NCBI RefSeq assembly: GCF_036250755.1
Contig: NZ_CP109583.1
Coordinates: 4,712,001 to 4,776,000, forward strand
Source of the DNA: Streptomyces uncialis
GTDB taxonomy: Bacteria; Actinomycetota; Actinomycetes; Streptomycetales; Streptomycetaceae
Reading direction: 5' to 3'
Length of the DNA stretch: 64,000 nt
Below are positions 8,841 through 17,541 of this stretch, piece by piece (within the stretch, counting starts at the first letter, position 1; each line of letters starts with the position of its first letter). Position numbers and translations under genes: made by a program. The notes under the pieces were generated by a model, which saw only the letters and a list, made by a program, of their open reading frames with translations, did not search any database and had not been told where the DNA came from.

Positions 8841-9866
8841 ATGAGGATTCTGGTACTGGGCGGAACGTGGTTCCTGGGCAGGGCTGTCGCCGTGGCGGCG
8901 GTAGACCGCGGCTGGGACGTGTCCGTGTTCAACCGGGGCAGGTCGGGAAGCACCCCGGACGGCACACGGGCGATTCAGGGGGATCGGACGAACGTCCACG
9001 ACTTGGCGAAGCTGGCAGGGCGCGGCCCGTGGGACGCGGTGATCGACACGTCGACGTCCGAGCTCGCGCCTCGCGATGTACTGGCCGGAGCACACGCCCT
9101 GCAACCCGTTGCGGACCGGTACGTCTACGTCTCCACGGTCAGCGCCTACCAGGGCTGGCCCGCCGAAGCGCTCACCGAGTCATCAGTCCTGCTGGACGCC
9201 CCCGCCGATGCCGACGCCGACTTCGGACGGCTTCCGGACGGCTGGAAAGGGCCGGACCTGCACTACGGCCGTCAGAAGGCCGGGGCCGAGCGGGCGTCCG
9301 TGGCGGCGTTCGGCCCCGACCGGGTCTCGGTCCTGCGCCCCGGGGTGATCCTCGGACCCGGGGAGTACGTGGGCCGTCTGCCCTGGTGGCTGCGCCGTGC
9401 CGAGCGGGGCGGCGCGATCCTGGCACCAGGTGAGCCGGGCCGGACCATCCAGCCCGTCGATGTCCGCGACGTGGCCGCCTTCGCGCTCGACCAGGCTGCG
9501 GCGACGACCGGCGGCGCCTACAACGTGACGGCGCCGATCGGCCGGGAGACGATGGGCGGCTTCCTCGAAGCGTGCCTGGAAGTCACCGCCGGTGACGGGC
9601 ACCTCGTGTGGACGCCCGACGACGTGCTGGAGGCCGCGGCGGTTCGGCAGTGGACGGAGCTCCCGCTGTGGCGCACGCAGGCCGGGGTGTGGAACATCGA
9701 GTCGTCCCGAGCGCGGGAGGCCGGGTTCGCGTGCCGACCGCTGTCCGAGACCGTCCGCGACACCTGGCGATGGCTGAGCGAAGGCGGAACACCGGTCGCG
9801 CACCCCCGGTGGGCCAAGCACGGCATCGACCCGGTGAAAGAGGCGGAGATCCTGGCCCGGTCGTAA
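8841..9866 (+). CDS. NAD(P)-dependent epimerase/dehydratase-like protein (extended SDR)
   Basis: A 341-residue extended short-chain dehydrogenase/reductase. The Rossmann glycine motif is GGTWFLG at residues 7-13, and a YGRQK sequence matches the YxxxK catalytic pair. Later motifs (RPGVILGPGEY, then QPVDVRDVAAFALD) are typical of epimerase-like or isoflavone-reductase-like members. GGAAGG at 8827-8832 favours ATG 8841; the in-frame upstream ATG has no site. Substrate not deducible. Confidence 0.88.
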   Translation: MRILVLGGTWFLGRAVAVAAVDRGWDVSVFNRGRSGSTPDGTRAIQGDRTNVHDLAKLAGRGPWDAVIDTSTSELAPRDVLAGAHALQPVADRYVYVSTVSAYQGWPAEALTESSVLLDAPADADADFGRLPDGWKGPDLHYGRQKAGAERASVAAFGPDRVSVLRPGVILGPGEYVGRLPWWLRRAERGGAILAPGEPGRTIQPVDVRDVAAFALDQAAATTGGAYNVTAPIGRETMGGFLEACLEVTAGDGHLVWTPDDVLEAAAVRQWTELPLWRTQAGVWNIESSRAREAGFACRPLSETVRDTWRWLSEGGTPVAHPRWAKHGIDPVKEAEILARS

Positions 9867-9920
9867 CGGTGTGCCCTCACGAGCCGCACCCGTGCCCGCC
9901 CCACGTGCGGCGAAGGGCTT

Positions 9921-10472
9921 TCAAGCCGCCCGCAGCGGCCTGATCATCGAGGCGAACACCGGGGAGTCCGGGAAGGGCTGCTGCTCGCCGAACTTCGTGT
10001 ATCCCCACGCCTCGTACACGGCCTGGACGGCACCCTCCCCGGCGGCGGGGTCGACCAGCAGGGTCACGCGTTCCTCGGTACGCCGGTCCAGCCACGCCTG
10101 ATGGATCTGCCGCGCGACACCACGGCCACGCCACTGCTTCCGTACGACGATCTCGTTGAGGGCGGCCGTACGGGAACCCGTCTCGTCCGTCGACCCCGGA
10201 GGCACCGGCGTCGTCATGGAACGCCACCAACGGGTGTCCGGCCCGAGCGGCATACCGAACGCGAATCCCACCGGGACATCCCCTTCATGGCCGACGACCG
10301 CGGACCATCCCGGGCGGGACGCGTAAGCGGTCAGCCGTTCGTCGAACCGGTCCACGGTGTGGAAGGGGCCCGTGAGACCGAAGTCCCGGTGCCGCACCTC
10401 GGCGTGGATGTCGAGGATGGTCTGCCTGACCTCGGGCAGGGTCTCGGCCGAGTAGTGCGTGAGGTCGATCAT
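9921..10472 (-). CDS. GNAT acetyltransferase (copy 1)
   Basis: A 183-residue GNAT-fold N-acetyltransferase. The acetyl-CoA binding motif A is in IVVRKQWRGRGVARQIHQAW. The start at 10472 is set by GGAGAGG a few bases upstream; three further in-frame ATGs upstream are created by a 9-bp tandem repeat. The protein is clearly paralogous to the next GNAT (both begin with HY..., RQT..DIHA and end with ..E.WGY.K.GE..PF.DSP.FA.M.R.L), indicating tandem duplication. It is the last gene of an HTH-GNAT-GNAT operon. The amine substrate is unknown. Confidence 0.85.
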   Translation of the reverse strand: MIDLTHYSAETLPEVRQTILDIHAEVRHRDFGLTGPFHTVDRFDERLTAYASRPGWSAVVGHEGDVPVGFAFGMPLGPDTRWWRSMTTPVPPGSTDETGSRTAALNEIVVRKQWRGRGVARQIHQAWLDRRTEERVTLLVDPAAGEGAVQAVYEAWGYTKFGEQQPFPDSPVFASMIRPLRAA

Positions 10473-10484
10473 CGGGTTCCTCTC

Positions 10485-10511
10485 CATGAGCTTCATGAGC
10501 TCCATGAGCTG
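10485..10511. repeat. Three 9-bp tandem repeats spanning alternative starts of GNAT copy 1
   Basis: CATGAGCTT, CATGAGCTC and CATGAGCTG are adjacent copies of one 9-mer. On the minus strand each supplies an in-frame ATG just ahead of the GNAT copy 1 ribosome site (reading MELMKLMERNPM). Confidence 0.85.
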
Positions 10512-10516
10512 GCTGC

Positions 10517-10558
10517 GGCTACGGCTACGGCTACGGCTACGGCTACGGCTACGGCTAC
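10517..10558. repeat. Hexanucleotide microsatellite (GGCTAC)7
   Basis: Seven perfect GGCTAC units (preceded by one GGCTGC) lie between the two GNAT genes. The stop codon of GNAT copy 2 (TAG on the minus strand, 10555-10557) is in the first unit it reaches. In the frame of GNAT copy 1 the tract is open and would read Arg-Ser repeats. Slippage could change spacing between the genes. Confidence 0.9.
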
Positions 10559-11070
10559 GGAAGGGTGCGGAGCATGACGGCGAACAACGGCGAGTCGGCG
10601 AACGGTCGCCGCTCCCCGACCTTCCGGTAACCCCACCGCTCGTACAACGCCTGGACCTTGGGGTGTTCGGAATCCACCGACAGCACGGCCAGCGACTCCG
10701 TCCGCCCCACGAGCAAGGCGTCATGGAGGCGCGCGGACAGCCCGGTCCCGCGCCACCTCGCGCCGACAGCGAGTTCGGACACGCCGTAGGTGGCGGTTTG
10801 CCCGGTCGGCGGCTCGGTGTGGCCGCGCCACCATTCACGCCCGTCGGCCAGCGGAGCGCCGTACACGAAGCCCGCCGGTGCCTCACCGTCGTACGCGATG
10901 ACGCAGGTGAAGCCGGGGCTGCCCGTCCAGTGGTCCACGAACCAGGGGAACCGTGCCGTGAAGGGGTCTCCGGGGTCGCTCTCCGGGAGGGCGGCGTGGA
11001 TGTCGATGAGGGTCTGCCGGATGGCGGCCCGGTCGGCGTGTGTGTAGTGGCGCAGGGTGATCGCGCTCAA
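10555..11070 (-). CDS. GNAT acetyltransferase (copy 2)
   Basis: A 171-residue GNAT acetyltransferase. I start it at TTG 11070, two bases after the stop of the upstream HTH gene, because AAAGGAAG sits six bases ahead; no good ATG exists. The acetyl-CoA motif is in ELAVGARWRGTGLSARLHDALL. It is a paralogue of the downstream GNAT gene. The near-contiguous spacing implies translational coupling with the regulator. Substrate unknown. Confidence 0.8.
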   Translation of the reverse strand: MSAITLRHYTHADRAAIRQTLIDIHAALPESDPGDPFTARFPWFVDHWTGSPGFTCVIAYDGEAPAGFVYGAPLADGREWWRGHTEPPTGQTATYGVSELAVGARWRGTGLSARLHDALLVGRTESLAVLSVDSEHPKVQALYERWGYRKVGERRPFADSPLFAVMLRTLP

Positions 11071-11072
11071 GG

Positions 11073-12401
11073 TCAGCTTCCTTTCGCGTTCATCAGCTCG
11101 GTCCAGTCGCGGGCCTGCACGGACGTCGGAGCACGGCGCACGAGCTCGCGTCGGTAGTCGCCCAAGGCCGTGCGCATACGTGCGGGCAGCGGTGTGCCGT
11201 CCATGATGTCGAAGACGGACGCGGCCGTCGTGTAGGAGAGTTCCACGTCGTCTTGTTGTAGTTGCGCGGTGGCCATCCGTGTGGTGATGAGGCCACGGTT
11301 GCGGCGGAATCGGGGCGGGAGTGCGGCGAGGGCCTGATGGGCTGACGCTTCGGCCTCCTCGGGAGCACCCAGTTCGAAATGCACAACCGCGCTGAGCGCC
11401 CAGAGTTCGGCGGAGCCGTAGAAGTCGAGCCATGAGGGCCGGGGCGCGTCGAGCGTGGAGGCGGTCTTGGTCAGGGATTCGCCAGCCCGACCGAGTTGGC
11501 GCAAGGCTGACTGCTTGTCTCCCGCGCCCGCATGGGCAACGGCAGAACGCGCATGTGCGAGAGAGGCGAGCAACGGATCCCGCCTCGCGACAAGGGCTTG
11601 AGCTGCCTCAGCAGCCGCTATCGCGTCGGCGTGCCGAGATTGGCGGAACGAGACCATCGACATCACGTTCCACACGGAGAGCTGCGCGTAGTGGTCCTGC
11701 GACATGCCCGCCAACACGGTAGCTCGGGCCAGGTGCGAGTGGGCACGGTCGAAGTCACGGGAGTCGAAGCATGCCCAGGCCGCGCGAGTGGTGTATTCGG
11801 CGCCGATGCCATGGAGCCGCTTGCGGATGCGCTGTGTGGCACTGCGCTCTTGGAGTCCGAGTGCCCGCTGTGCACCGGCAATAGCGGCGTCCTCCAAGGA
11901 CTTGTGGCCGCCTCGACGGTCATCCATCAGAGTGAGGTGGTCCAGGTCCTGGCGTAGGCGCTGCACATCGGAAATGCCGACCTGGGAACTGGCCAGTACG
12001 GGTGGCGCAGGAGCGGTCGGACCCCCGCTCGTCGGCGCTGAGGACATGTCGGGTAGCGCCGCGCCTGCGGTGATGGCTGCGGCTGCGGTGGTGAACCGGC
12101 GTCGCTTCACAGATCCCTCCACGAAGGCTTGGCGGACGAGTACCGCCGACCTGGGTGGGGGCTTCTGGAAGCCCAGTTCGGCGAGTTCACATCCGAATTC
12201 TTCTTCGAGTGCGCGCCTTTGTCTCGCCTGCGGCCACCGCGTTTTTCCAGTCAACCAGTTCCGGATATGGCGGTCCTGGAGGGTCCCGTACCTCCCGGTG
12301 AAGCCTTCGATGCGCTTGTTCAGCGATTCTGCGAGCTCGTGTTGCCTCATGCCACGCGCTTCCATACGGGCGGCGAGTAAGTGGTTCCGCGACATGCACA
12401 C
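11073..12401 (-). CDS. XRE-type HTH regulator with TPR-like C-terminal region
   Basis: A 442-residue protein with an N-terminal lambda-repressor-like HTH (MRQHELAESLNKRI and DRHIRNWLTGKTRWP, about residues 15-70), a linker, and a long helical region with TPR-like repeats (such as AEYTTRAAWACFDSRDFDRAHSH written in shorter helices from about residue 190 on). Such HTH-TPR proteins are numerous in Streptomyces and act as pathway-specific or developmental regulators. It begins at GTG 12401 or ATG 12395, and the ribosome site is weak. It is divergent from the ATPase gene and leads the GNAT-GNAT operon. Confidence 0.82.
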   Translation of the reverse strand: MCMSRNHLLAARMEARGMRQHELAESLNKRIEGFTGRYGTLQDRHIRNWLTGKTRWPQARQRRALEEEFGCELAELGFQKPPPRSAVLVRQAFVEGSVKRRRFTTAAAAITAGAALPDMSSAPTSGGPTAPAPPVLASSQVGISDVQRLRQDLDHLTLMDDRRGGHKSLEDAAIAGAQRALGLQERSATQRIRKRLHGIGAEYTTRAAWACFDSRDFDRAHSHLARATVLAGMSQDHYAQLSVWNVMSMVSFRQSRHADAIAAAEAAQALVARRDPLLASLAHARSAVAHAGAGDKQSALRQLGRAGESLTKTASTLDAPRPSWLDFYGSAELWALSAVVHFELGAPEEAEASAHQALAALPPRFRRNRGLITTRMATAQLQQDDVELSYTTAASVFDIMDGTPLPARMRTALGDYRRELVRRAPTSVQARDWTELMNAKGS

Positions 12402-12567
12402 ACCGTAGCCATCCCGTCACAACAGCGAAGACCGTTCTGGCAAGAATTGCCGGTCAGCGGACGCCCGGCGTCCCGCCGTATTGCCTGTCGAACTCCGTTG
12501 TCCGCTCGTTGAATTGGCACACCCACTCCCAGAGCCGCCCGGTCGGCTCACGCCAGGAAGGGCAGCC

Positions 12568-13008
12568 ATGGGCCTGACCCGATCTCCCGCCGGAACCGCG
12601 GCACTGAACAACGACGAGTGGTCGATGACCTACGCGATGGTGCCGCGCGTCGTGTCGCTGGCGCGGCGTCACACCCAGCGGTTCGTGGAACGGGTCGGCT
12701 GGAAGGGTGACGCGGATGTGGCGGTGCTCGTGGTGTCCGAGCTCGTGACGAACGCCGTCCGTTACGCACGGGTCCCAGGCCGTGCCCTGACGCTTCGGCT
12801 CCGCGTCCAGGAGTGCGGCGGCCTCCTCGTGGACGTGTCCGATCCGCTGCCCGACTTCCCGTGCTTCGACGAGGACACCACCCGCGCGGACGACGAGGGC
12901 GGCCGGGGGCTGCCGCTGGTCCGTCTGCTCTCCGAGCTGTCCTGGCGCCCCGACCCGGACGGTCGCGGGAAGACGGTCCGCGCGTGCTTGCCACCGTCCC
13001 CCGGGTGA
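12568..13008 (+). CDS. Histidine-kinase-like ATPase (anti-sigma factor type)
   Basis: A 146-residue stand-alone HATPase_c domain of the RsbW/SpoIIAB-like kind abundant in Streptomyces. The N-box is VVSELVTNAVRYAR and the G-box region is DDEGGRGLPLVRLLSE. GGAAGG at 12555-12560 sets ATG 12568. Such proteins often phosphorylate anti-anti-sigma factors or partner HTH regulators, and the divergent HTH gene makes a regulatory pair plausible. No DUF397 partner is present. It is followed by the small Cys-rich gene and methyltransferase in the same direction. Confidence 0.85.
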   Translation: MGLTRSPAGTAALNNDEWSMTYAMVPRVVSLARRHTQRFVERVGWKGDADVAVLVVSELVTNAVRYARVPGRALTLRLRVQECGGLLVDVSDPLPDFPCFDEDTTRADDEGGRGLPLVRLLSELSWRPDPDGRGKTVRACLPPSPG

Positions 13009-13115
13009 CAGATCCCGCTCCGGCCGGACCCATGACCGCGATCCCGTGTCACGACACGTCCCGGCGACGGGGCGGGCCCAGCCGGGCTGCTCCAACCGAA
13101 CTTCCAGGAAGAACG

Positions 13116-13540
13116 ATGACGACCACGAGGCTCTGCGACGACTGCCAAACCACCATCCGATGGTGGCACCACCCCTGCGTGCGCCGGATCAACTTCTCCG
13201 CCTCCGGGCCCGGAAGCCGCTCCTATATGCACCGGTCCTGCGCCGAGTACTGGGCGATCTCCTGTGCCGCGTGCGTGCGGGCACGGATCTTCGGCAGGCC
13301 CGAGCAGGAGCACCGCTGCTACGACACCACCCGGGTGCCGAGGTTCTTGCCCCGGAGCCGCCTCTGCCCGTGTTCCTGCCGGACCGGCCGCCGCTGGACG
13401 GGCGGAAGGCGGCGGCACTCCTGAACACCTTGCTGCCCCCTATGCCGGTCAGGAACTGGATCGAGGCCGAGACCGATATGCCCCTCACCGACGCCACCGC
13501 CACGGCCACCGCCGACGAACTCGTAGGAGCGACCCCGTGA
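13116..13540 (+). pseudogene. Cys/His/Trp-rich small protein gene with apparent frameshift
   Basis: ATG 13116 has a good AGGAAG site and opens a frame with coding-type codon use up to about 13335: CDDCQTTIRWWHHPC, then RSCAEYWAISCAAC, possibly a zinc-binding module. From about 13340 the high-GC3 coding pattern moves to another frame (AEVLAPEPPLPVFLP, later LTDATATATADELVGATP) that ends at TGA 13538, overlapping the methyltransferase GTG by 4 bp. Without a shift the first frame stops at 13424 after 102 residues. Either a 1-bp deletion, a sequencing error or a recoding event joins them. The tail is coupled to the methyltransferase. Function unknown. Confidence 0.5.
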
Positions 13541-14706
13541 CCACCCATCCCGAACCCGAGGCCCGGATGCGGGCGCTGGCCGCCGATCTCGTACGCGACG
13601 GCTCCATCCGTTCACCGGAGTGGGAGAGCGTCTTCGCCTCCGTGCCGCGTCATCACTTCGTGCCCCGGTGGTACGAGGCGGCCACCGATCCACGGGGCAT
13701 CACCGTATGGAACGAGCGCGACGACACCGACCGTGAGGCATGCCTGAGGACGGTCTACAGCGATGCCACGCTCGTCACCGGCCTCGAACCCGGTACGTCC
13801 GAGCGGGTCGGTGACCGGGCCTGGACCGGGGTGGCCACCTCGTCCAGCACCCAGCCCGGACTCATGGCCGGGATGCTCGAAGACCTGCGGGTCGGTGACG
13901 GTCATCGGGTCCTGGAGATCGGTACCGGCACCGGGTACAACGCCGCGCTGCTGTCCGCCCGGCTGGGCGACCATCTCGTCCATTCCATGGACATCGCCCC
14001 TGAGCTGGTGGAAACGGCGGGCCGACGACTTGCGGCGCTCGGCTTCCGTCCCGCGCTGGCCCATGGGGACGGGCGTGCCGGGTTCCCCGGGGGTGGCGGT
14101 TTCGACCGGATCATCGCCACCTGCTCGGTCCCCCGGCTGCCGGACGCCTGGATCGGGCAGCTCCTCCCCGGCGGGTCGATCCTGAGCGACCTCGATCTCG
14201 GCATCGCGGGCGGCCTGATGCGCTTCACCCCCGAGGAGGACGGAACCGTGCTCGGTCGCTTCACCGTGACCACCGGACAGTTCATGCCGGCCCGCGCCGA
14301 TGCCCTCTCGTACGGACAGGCCCCCCGGGTTCCCTACGCCCCGGACTCGGGGAAGCGGCCCTCACGCGTCACCGCCGACGCCATCCGGGGCGCCTATCCG
14401 TTCCGGCTGCTGCTGGCCTTCGCCCTGCCCCGCGCGGAGCTCGTCCATCACACCGACGACGACGGCACCTGGTCCGTCCAGCTCCAGACCTCCGAAGGGG
14501 CCTGGGCCCGGGTGCCCCTCGGCGGGGAGTCGTACGTCACCGAGGGCGGTGACGGTGCGCTGTGGCGGGAGGCCGAGGCCACCTGGAGCTGGTGGAACGA
14601 GCAGGGGCGGCCCGGCCTCGACCGCTTCGCCGTCGTCCGGAAGCCCGACGGACGGATGCACGCCCGCTGTCTGTCCACACAGGCACGCTGGGACCTGGGT
14701 ACCTGA
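13537..14706 (+). CDS. PCMT-like methyltransferase of the peptide-maturation type
   Basis: A 389-residue protein with a protein-L-isoaspartate-methyltransferase-like core (PRHHFVP near residue 30, SSSTQPGLMAGMLE near 105, SAM motif VLEIGTGTGYNAALL) followed by a long C-terminal domain. That architecture matches methyltransferases that accompany ATP-grasp-modified peptides or FxLD-type lanthipeptides rather than the roughly 220-residue housekeeping repair enzyme. No ATP-grasp, LanB/C or obvious precursor lies nearby, so it may be an orphan. GTG 13537 overlaps the previous stop (GTGA). Confidence 0.78.
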   Translation: MTTHPEPEARMRALAADLVRDGSIRSPEWESVFASVPRHHFVPRWYEAATDPRGITVWNERDDTDREACLRTVYSDATLVTGLEPGTSERVGDRAWTGVATSSSTQPGLMAGMLEDLRVGDGHRVLEIGTGTGYNAALLSARLGDHLVHSMDIAPELVETAGRRLAALGFRPALAHGDGRAGFPGGGGFDRIIATCSVPRLPDAWIGQLLPGGSILSDLDLGIAGGLMRFTPEEDGTVLGRFTVTTGQFMPARADALSYGQAPRVPYAPDSGKRPSRVTADAIRGAYPFRLLLAFALPRAELVHHTDDDGTWSVQLQTSEGAWARVPLGGESYVTEGGDGALWREAEATWSWWNEQGRPGLDRFAVVRKPDGRMHARCLSTQARWDLGT

Positions 14707-14792
14707 CGCGCGAGGGACCCCGAGGTACCGGTCGCTCCGAAGTCCGACCGGGCCCGGGAACGGTGCACTTCAGAACTGTCGAGGGGGCGCTT

Positions 14793-15467
14793 GTGGCACG
14801 TCTGGTGCTGTGGGACATCGATCACACGCTGATCGCGACGGGCGGTGTGGGCCGTGAGCTGTCGGCTGCGGCGTTCGAACAGGTGCTGGGCATCCCGATG
14901 CGGGAACAGGCGACGGTCGACGGCCTGACCGAAGCTGTCATCTTCCGGGAGACCGCCCGGTTGCACGGCGTGGACAGCGACCGGGCCATGTTCGAGCGGT
15001 TCGCGGCTGCCCTGGCCGAGGAGCACGTCCGGCGCGCCTCGGACCTGCGCGAGCGGGGGCACGCCCTCCCCGGGGCTGCGGAGGCCCTCGCCGCGCTCGC
15101 TGCGGCGGGGGTTCGGCAGACCGTCGTCACAGGGAACGTACGAGCCGTCGCCGGGATCAAGCTCGCCGTCTTCGGACTGGATCGGCACATCGACTGGGCC
15201 GTCGGAGCCTACGGGGAGGATGCCGACCTGCGGCCCGCGCTGGTGCGTATCGCCTTGGCACGCGCCGAGGCTTCCCCGGTCGACGCGGTCGTGATCGGAG
15301 ACACTCCCGCCGATATGGCGGGGGCCCGCGCCAACGGGGTCCCGGTGATCGGTGTGGCGACCGGCCGCTCCGACCCACGGTCTCTTCAGCGCTCCGGAGC
15401 CGACACGGTGCTCATGGGCCTGGACGACACCGACGGCCTCGTGGAGCTGGTGCTCGGTACCGGGTGA
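14793..15467 (+). CDS. HAD hydrolase, phosphoglycolate-phosphatase-like
   Basis: A 224-residue HAD-superfamily phosphatase. Motif I is LWDIDHTLI with both catalytic Asp residues; motif II is TVVTGN; motif III is upstream of motif IV VVIGDTPADMAGARANG. A helical cap separates motifs I and II. It resembles Gph/PGMB-type phosphatases; substrate unknown. GAGGGGG just upstream selects GTG 14793 over the GTG at 14763. Confidence 0.85.
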   Translation: MARLVLWDIDHTLIATGGVGRELSAAAFEQVLGIPMREQATVDGLTEAVIFRETARLHGVDSDRAMFERFAAALAEEHVRRASDLRERGHALPGAAEALAALAAAGVRQTVVTGNVRAVAGIKLAVFGLDRHIDWAVGAYGEDADLRPALVRIALARAEASPVDAVVIGDTPADMAGARANGVPVIGVATGRSDPRSLQRSGADTVLMGLDDTDGLVELVLGTG

Positions 15468-15630
15468 CACGTCCGGGCCGGGGTGGTCTCGGCTGTTACG
15501 TTCGACGGGTGCGTCCTCGCGGGACGTGGCCGCGTCCCGGGCGGGCGTGTGGCGAGCGGTGAGGAGCGGGACGTATGCGGGTGGACCACTGTGGTGACGG
15601 CCCCTACGACGGTGCGGGGTCGGTCGCGTG

Positions 15631-15888
15631 ATGGCGCGGAGCAAGCTCATCCAGGAGCTTCGGCGGGACGGCTCCGCCCATACCGCCGCGACCGCCGCCG
15701 CGCTCGTCGAGGACTACGCCCATCAGCTCGCCGTCGAACTGCGGGACACCGGGCACCGGGAGGCCGCCGACCTCATCGACCCCCGCGCGGGACAGTGCGT
15801 GTGCGGGGCGCCCTCCGGCGACGACCAGGAGAGCGCGGAGATGCGCCGGTACTGGCAGCACTCCCGGTCGTGCTCCCTGGGGGAGTGA
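15631..15888 (+). CDS. Small hypothetical protein with Cys-rich C-terminal half
   Basis: An 85-residue protein (MARSKLIQELRRDGS) with a helical N-terminal half and a C-terminal CVCGAP...WQHSRSC arrangement that could bind a metal. The start is ATG 15631 or the adjacent GTG 15628; the ribosome site is not strong. Codon use is coding-like. No function recognised. Confidence 0.6.
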   Translation: MARSKLIQELRRDGSAHTAATAAALVEDYAHQLAVELRDTGHREAADLIDPRAGQCVCGAPSGDDQESAEMRRYWQHSRSCSLGE

Positions 15889-16101
15889 CCCCGGCGCCCA
15901 CCCCCGACGCCCACCCCGACGCAGTCCCCCGTACCCGCCCCGACATCCGCCTCGGCGCCCGCCCCGACACGCCTCCGGTACGCCCCCGGTTCGGACCGCG
16001 CCGGGCAGGTCCGCCCATCTGCCCGAGGAGACCCACCCGCCCCGGGCGGCCCACCTGGCCCGGGGAGACCCACCCGCCCCGGGGCGGGCCTTGGGCGCCG
16101 G

Positions 16102-17541
16102 TCACACCAGGCGGCGGATCTCTCCCCGGACGCGGTAGAAGCCGCCGCTGGACGGGTGGAGCGCGTCGACCACGTAGCGGGCGCCCGGCTCGCGTATGCC
16201 GCGCGGGAACTGGACGTTCCAGTCGGAGTCGTAGCCGTCCGAGACGACATGGACGCGGACCCGCGAGCCCTGCTGGACGCACTCCACGACGATGCCGCCC
16301 GCCGGGGCGACGCTGACCGTGGCCAGGGCGGTGGGCGACGCGGCGGGCGTGTAGGTGGGCAGGGCGGCGGCGGACTTGATGTCACGGGCGACGGGCACCG
16401 TGCCGTGCTGGGCGGCGGCGATCGCCGCGTCCGTGGCGTCCACGCACACCAGCGAGCCGTCGGTGGTGACCATGTACAGCCGCTCGTCCAGGTACTGCAT
16501 CGACAGGGCCGAACCGCTGCCCGTGCCCAGCTTCCACAGCCGGTTGCCCGCCGCGTCGAAGCAGTACACCGACGACGACGAGTCGCCCGCGAAGACATAC
16601 GCGCCGCCGGGGGCCGTGGCGCAGGAGTACACCGAGGCGTCGCAGCGGTAGGTGGCGAGGATCTTGCCGGAGTCCTTGGACAGCCGCTGCACGACGTTGC
16701 GTGAGGTGCCCGCGTACACCTCGTCGTCCTCCTGCCAGCCGAAGAGGACCCCGCCCTGGGTCGGGGTGTGCCACAACTCGCCGGTGCCGTTGGCCGCGTA
16801 CGCCGTGACGCCCTTCTGGTGGCCGTGGTAGACGCCCCGGCTGTCGGCGCGGACCATCCATCCGTAGTCGCCGGAGGACTTGCGGGACCACTGGTGCTCG
16901 TCCTCGTGGTCGATGACGGTCAGCCCGCCCTTGGCGTCGGAGACATCGAGAACGCCCTCGTGGATGTCCAGCCAGAAGATGTCCACATCGGGGGTGATCG
17001 TGTACGCGCCGTACGGCAGCTTCGAGGACAGGTCGTACACCGTGCCGTCGTCGCAGCCCGCGTAGATCCAGAAGTCGTCGGCGACCAGGCACTTGACCCC
17101 GTCGGGCAGGGAGTAGCGGGCGAGGACCTCGCCGCCGTGACTGAGCGTGTAGACATCGCCCGACTGGTTGCCCACCCAGCAGCGGTCCTCCGCGATGTGG
17201 ATGCCGAACGCCGCCGACCCGGTGCGGAACCGCCACAGCACCGGGGCGACCGAACGCGCCGTCGACGGGGCCGAGGTGACCTGGCGGCGGGTCACCGCAC
17301 GGGCCGCGCGACCGCCCCGCACCGCCGGGGCGTACCCCTTGCGGACCTTCTCGCCGAGCTTCTTGGCCGCCGCGGCATGCGCCTTCTCGACCGTGGGGAA
17401 CGACGACACCTGGGTCTGTCCGTCGGCGCCGATCCTGCCGTAACGCACCGAGACGACCGTCCCGTCGACGGTCACCTCGTAGAACTTGTGGGCGCCCGCG
17501 CCCTCCTGCGACAGCTCCAGATACGTCGTCGAAAGCGACAT
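16102..17541 (-). CDS. WGR-like domain fused to a PQQ/beta-propeller region
   Basis: A 479-residue protein. The first 75 residues look like a WGR domain (nucleic-acid-binding in PARPs and bacterial relatives), but the signature is YGR (VSVRYGRIG). After a basic Ala/Arg-rich linker (about 80-105) comes a beta-propeller of PQQ-like repeats (VGNQSGDVYTLSHGGEVLA, later YAGTSRNVVQRLSKDSGKIL and FAGDSSSSVYCFDAAGNRLW). The start at 17541 has GGGGAGGGG upstream. No signal peptide. Function unknown. Confidence 0.82.
   Translation of the reverse strand: MSLSTTYLELSQEGAGAHKFYEVTVDGTVVSVRYGRIGADGQTQVSSFPTVEKAHAAAAKKLGEKVRKGYAPAVRGGRAARAVTRRQVTSAPSTARSVAPVLWRFRTGSAAFGIHIAEDRCWVGNQSGDVYTLSHGGEVLARYSLPDGVKCLVADDFWIYAGCDDGTVYDLSSKLPYGAYTITPDVDIFWLDIHEGVLDVSDAKGGLTVIDHEDEHQWSRKSSGDYGWMVRADSRGVYHGHQKGVTAYAANGTGELWHTPTQGGVLFGWQEDDEVYAGTSRNVVQRLSKDSGKILATYRCDASVYSCATAPGGAYVFAGDSSSSVYCFDAAGNRLWKLGTGSGSALSMQYLDERLYMVTTDGSLVCVDATDAAIAAAQHGTVPVARDIKSAAALPTYTPAASPTALATVSVAPAGGIVVECVQQGSRVRVHVVSDGYDSDWNVQFPRGIREPGARYVVDALHPSSGGFYRVRGEIRRLV

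Noticed and set aside
12813..13115. Upstream extension of the Cys-rich frame into the ATPase gene
   Set aside because: Overlaps the HATPase in another phase; the ATG at 13116 has its own ribosome site.
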